DNA from: Deltaproteobacteria bacterium
GTDB lineage: Bacteria > Myxococcota_A > Polyangia > Haliangiales > Haliangiaceae
Length of the DNA: 7,636 bases
Direction: 5' to 3'
NCBI GenBank assembly: GCA_013696695.1
Contig: JACCYD010001061.1
Location: 1-7,636, forward strand
The position numbers and the translations under genes are program-made. Numbering within the stretch: the stretch's first letter is position 1; every line of letters begins with the position of its first letter. Shown here in pieces: positions 6,015 through 7,636 of the stretch. The notes below the pieces were generated by a model. It had not been told where the DNA came from. It made no database searches and worked only from the letters and a program-made list of their open reading frames with translations.

Positions 6015-7636
6015 ATGCGCCGAGGCCATCGCTCTGTCATCGCCGCCTTGCTGGTGGCGCTGTGCTGTCGCACGCCGGCGCCGATCGCGACCGCACCGTC
6101 GCCGGTCGTCCCGGGGCCCCCCGCAGCACTGCAAGCCTCGACCGGCCGCGCGCTCGTCGAGCTCGATCCGAGCGCACCCGAGAACGGCAAGCTCGTCGTC
6201 GAGCGGATCGACGCTGCGGATGCCGCGGCGAAGCTCTCGATCAGCGCGCTGTCGGATGCCGAGCTCCAGCCGCTGCTCGCCCGTCTGGAGCCACTCCCTG
6301 CGATGACACCTGCCGCACCGGCGATGCGGCCGCCGTCCGCCGCGCCGGTGCCGAGCTCGCCGGTCGCTCCGATCGCGCTGGTGCCGCTCCAGGGCAAGCA
6401 GATCGCCGATGCGGCCCCAGCACCACCGCCACCCGCGCCGCCTCCGACGCCCGACGCGGTCGGTCCGCTGAGCCCACCGCCGGAGATCCTGCCCTCCGGC
6501 GAGGTCGACGAGGCCTCGGAGGTTCACGTCCGGTTCCCCGAAGCGATGGTGCCGGTCGCCGAGGTCGGCGTGGCGAAGCAAGCACCGGCCACGATCGCAC
6601 CCGCGATCGCCGGAAGCTGGCGCTGGATCGACACCCGCGTCGCGCGGTTCACGGCGACGAAGAGGTTCCCGGGCGCGAGCCGATTCACCGTCACGGTACC
6701 CGCGGGCATCCGCGCGCTGTCGGGCGCAGCGCTCGACAAGTCGATCACCAGCTCGTTCTCGACCGCCTCGATCAGTCTCGAGCGCGTCGTCATGCAGCAG
6801 GTTCGTCCCGACGCCCCGTTGCTGCTGGAGCTCGATCAACCGTTCGATGCGGCGATGCTTGCGAAGCACATCCGCATCGAGCACGCGAAGAAGCCGTTGC
6901 CGTTCGAGGTGGTCACCGTCGCGCAGGCGAAGGAGCAGTGGATGCGCGATCCACGGTTCCAGCTCGACAAGCTCAAGATCCCGACGCACTCGCTGGTCCT
7001 CGCCCCGAAGCCGGCGTGGCCCGCCGGATCGAATCTGAAGGTCGTCCTCGCCGCGGGAGCAACCTCGAGCGAAGGCCCGCTACCGACCAAGCAGGATGCA
7101 GCGCGCGACGTCGTGGTCGTCAAGCCGTTCACGCTGCGCGGGGTCGAGTGCGCCAACGCGGCCGACGCGAAGCTCGATCAGAAGTGTCCCGCGAACAGCT
7201 TCATGTACGTGAGGTTCACCAATGGAGTCCGACGCTGGCGATCCGATCAAGTCACGATCGACAGCAAGATCGTCGCCCAGCAGGGCGGCAGCTACGCGAT
7301 CCACATCCTCGTGCCGCCCGACGTCGGTCGCCGGCATGCGGTCGAGGTGGCCGCGGATCTGATCGACGAGTACGGCCAGCCGCTGACGGGCGTACGCCGG
7401 GCCGCGTTCACGACCACGCCGCAGACGTTCTCCTCCTACATGCGCGCCGACTCGGGCGTGATCATCCTCGACCCGCGCTTCGAGATCCCGCAGTGGCGCG
7501 TCGAGGCGGCAGCGATCGCGGCACTCCGCATCCAGCTCTATCGCGTCGAGCCCGCTGATTACTTCGCGTTCGCGAAGTTCGACGACACTCGTCGCGGCCG
7601 CCCGCCCGGCACGCTGGTCCATGACAAGCAACACCC
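6015..7636 (+). CDS. Bacterial alpha-2-macroglobulin family protein, N-terminal part
   Basis: An open frame of 540 codons continuing past the right edge. MRRGHRSVIAALLVALCC is a signal peptide with a possible but imperfect lipobox (Cys17 or Cys18), so periplasmic lipid anchoring is likely. Residues about 20-160 are low complexity and rich in Pro/Ala (APAPPPPAPPPTP at 134-146), a flexible linker from the membrane. From about 168 the macroglobulin-type beta-sandwich domains begin: VHVRFPEAMVPVAEVG, then IAPAIAGSWRWID (197-207) and FTVTVPAGIRALSG (224-237). This is the F..PM / P..G.W.W / Y.V.VP.G pattern typical of large bacterial alpha-2-macroglobulins, followed by a second domain (PLLLELDQPFDAAM) and further ones. 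The family consists of periplasmic broad-range protease inhibitors. The diagnostic thioester (CxEQ) and bait region would lie beyond the window. GTG 5994 or 5997 are in-frame alternative starts; no strong Shine-Dalgarno marks any of them. Confidence 0.85.
   Translation, partial: MRRGHRSVIAALLVALCCRTPAPIATAPSPVVPGPPAALQASTGRALVELDPSAPENGKLVVERIDAADAAAKLSISALSDAELQPLLARLEPLPAMTPAAPAMRPPSAAPVPSSPVAPIALVPLQGKQIADAAPAPPPPAPPPTPDAVGPLSPPPEILPSGEVDEASEVHVRFPEAMVPVAEVGVAKQAPATIAPAIAGSWRWIDTRVARFTATKRFPGASRFTVTVPAGIRALSGAALDKSITSSFSTASISLERVVMQQVRPDAPLLLELDQPFDAAMLAKHIRIEHAKKPLPFEVVTVAQAKEQWMRDPRFQLDKLKIPTHSLVLAPKPAWPAGSNLKVVLAAGATSSEGPLPTKQDAARDVVVVKPFTLRGVECANAADAKLDQKCPANSFMYVRFTNGVRRWRSDQVTIDSKIVAQQGGSYAIHILVPPDVGRRHAVEVAADLIDEYGQPLTGVRRAAFTTTPQTFSSYMRADSGVIILDPRFEIPQWRVEAAAIAALRIQLYRVEPADYFAFAKFDDTRRGRPPGTLVHDKQH

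Noticed and set aside
3434..6397. A 987-codon open frame on the minus strand, antisense to the VTT end, the whole kinase and the macroglobulin start
   Set aside because: It crosses three well-supported plus-strand genes. Its translation is low-complexity, rich in Arg/Asp/His/Gln/Ala with no domain motifs, as expected for an antisense frame stabilised by G/C-rich third positions.
6062..7558. A 498-codon plus-strand frame over the macroglobulin region
   Set aside because: Its translation is Arg-rich with no recognisable domain. The frame from 6015 has a signal peptide and macroglobulin motifs and stays open to the window end.

Overview
This is a GC-rich, gene-dense bacterial window with one divergent gene at the left edge and six co-directional plus-strand genes filling the rest. 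Strong G/C third-position bias, many envelope proteins, a large bacterial alpha-2-macroglobulin and a 7TM hybrid histidine kinase fit a myxobacterium-like (deltaproteobacterial, for example Haliangium/Kofleria-type) genome. That placement is an inference from style, as there is no rRNA or marker gene here. No tRNA, rRNA, CRISPR array, insertion sequence or phage gene was seen.

Layout. (1) Positions 1-180, minus strand: the 5' end of a predicted lipoprotein that runs off the left edge. (2) About 181-368: a divergent intergenic region with a 13-bp palindrome and an 11-bp-phased direct repeat. (3) 369-3698: four genes with overlapping stop and start codons: a ferritin-like diiron protein, a GT4 glycosyltransferase, a GT2 glycosyltransferase and a small VTT/DedA-like membrane protein. 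(4) 3719-5962: a hybrid sensor kinase (7TM sensor, PAS, HisKA, HATPase, receiver), starting 20 nt after the membrane protein. (5) 6015 to the right edge: the N-terminal 540 residues of a putative alpha-2-macroglobulin-family lipoprotein, still open at the end of the window.

How the genes may work together. The four overlapping genes look translationally coupled and so are probably made together. Two glycosyltransferases, a VTT-type membrane protein (a family that includes lipid-transport proteins) and a diiron oxidoreductase-like protein would fit synthesis and modification of a membrane glycolipid or other envelope glycan. This function is inferred from domain content and is not demonstrated. 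The sensor kinase and the alpha-2-macroglobulin that follow are also envelope-facing, but nothing in the sequence directly ties them to the glycosyltransferase cassette. The most interesting element is the coupled diiron-GT4-GT2-VTT cassette, which I do not recognise as a named system.
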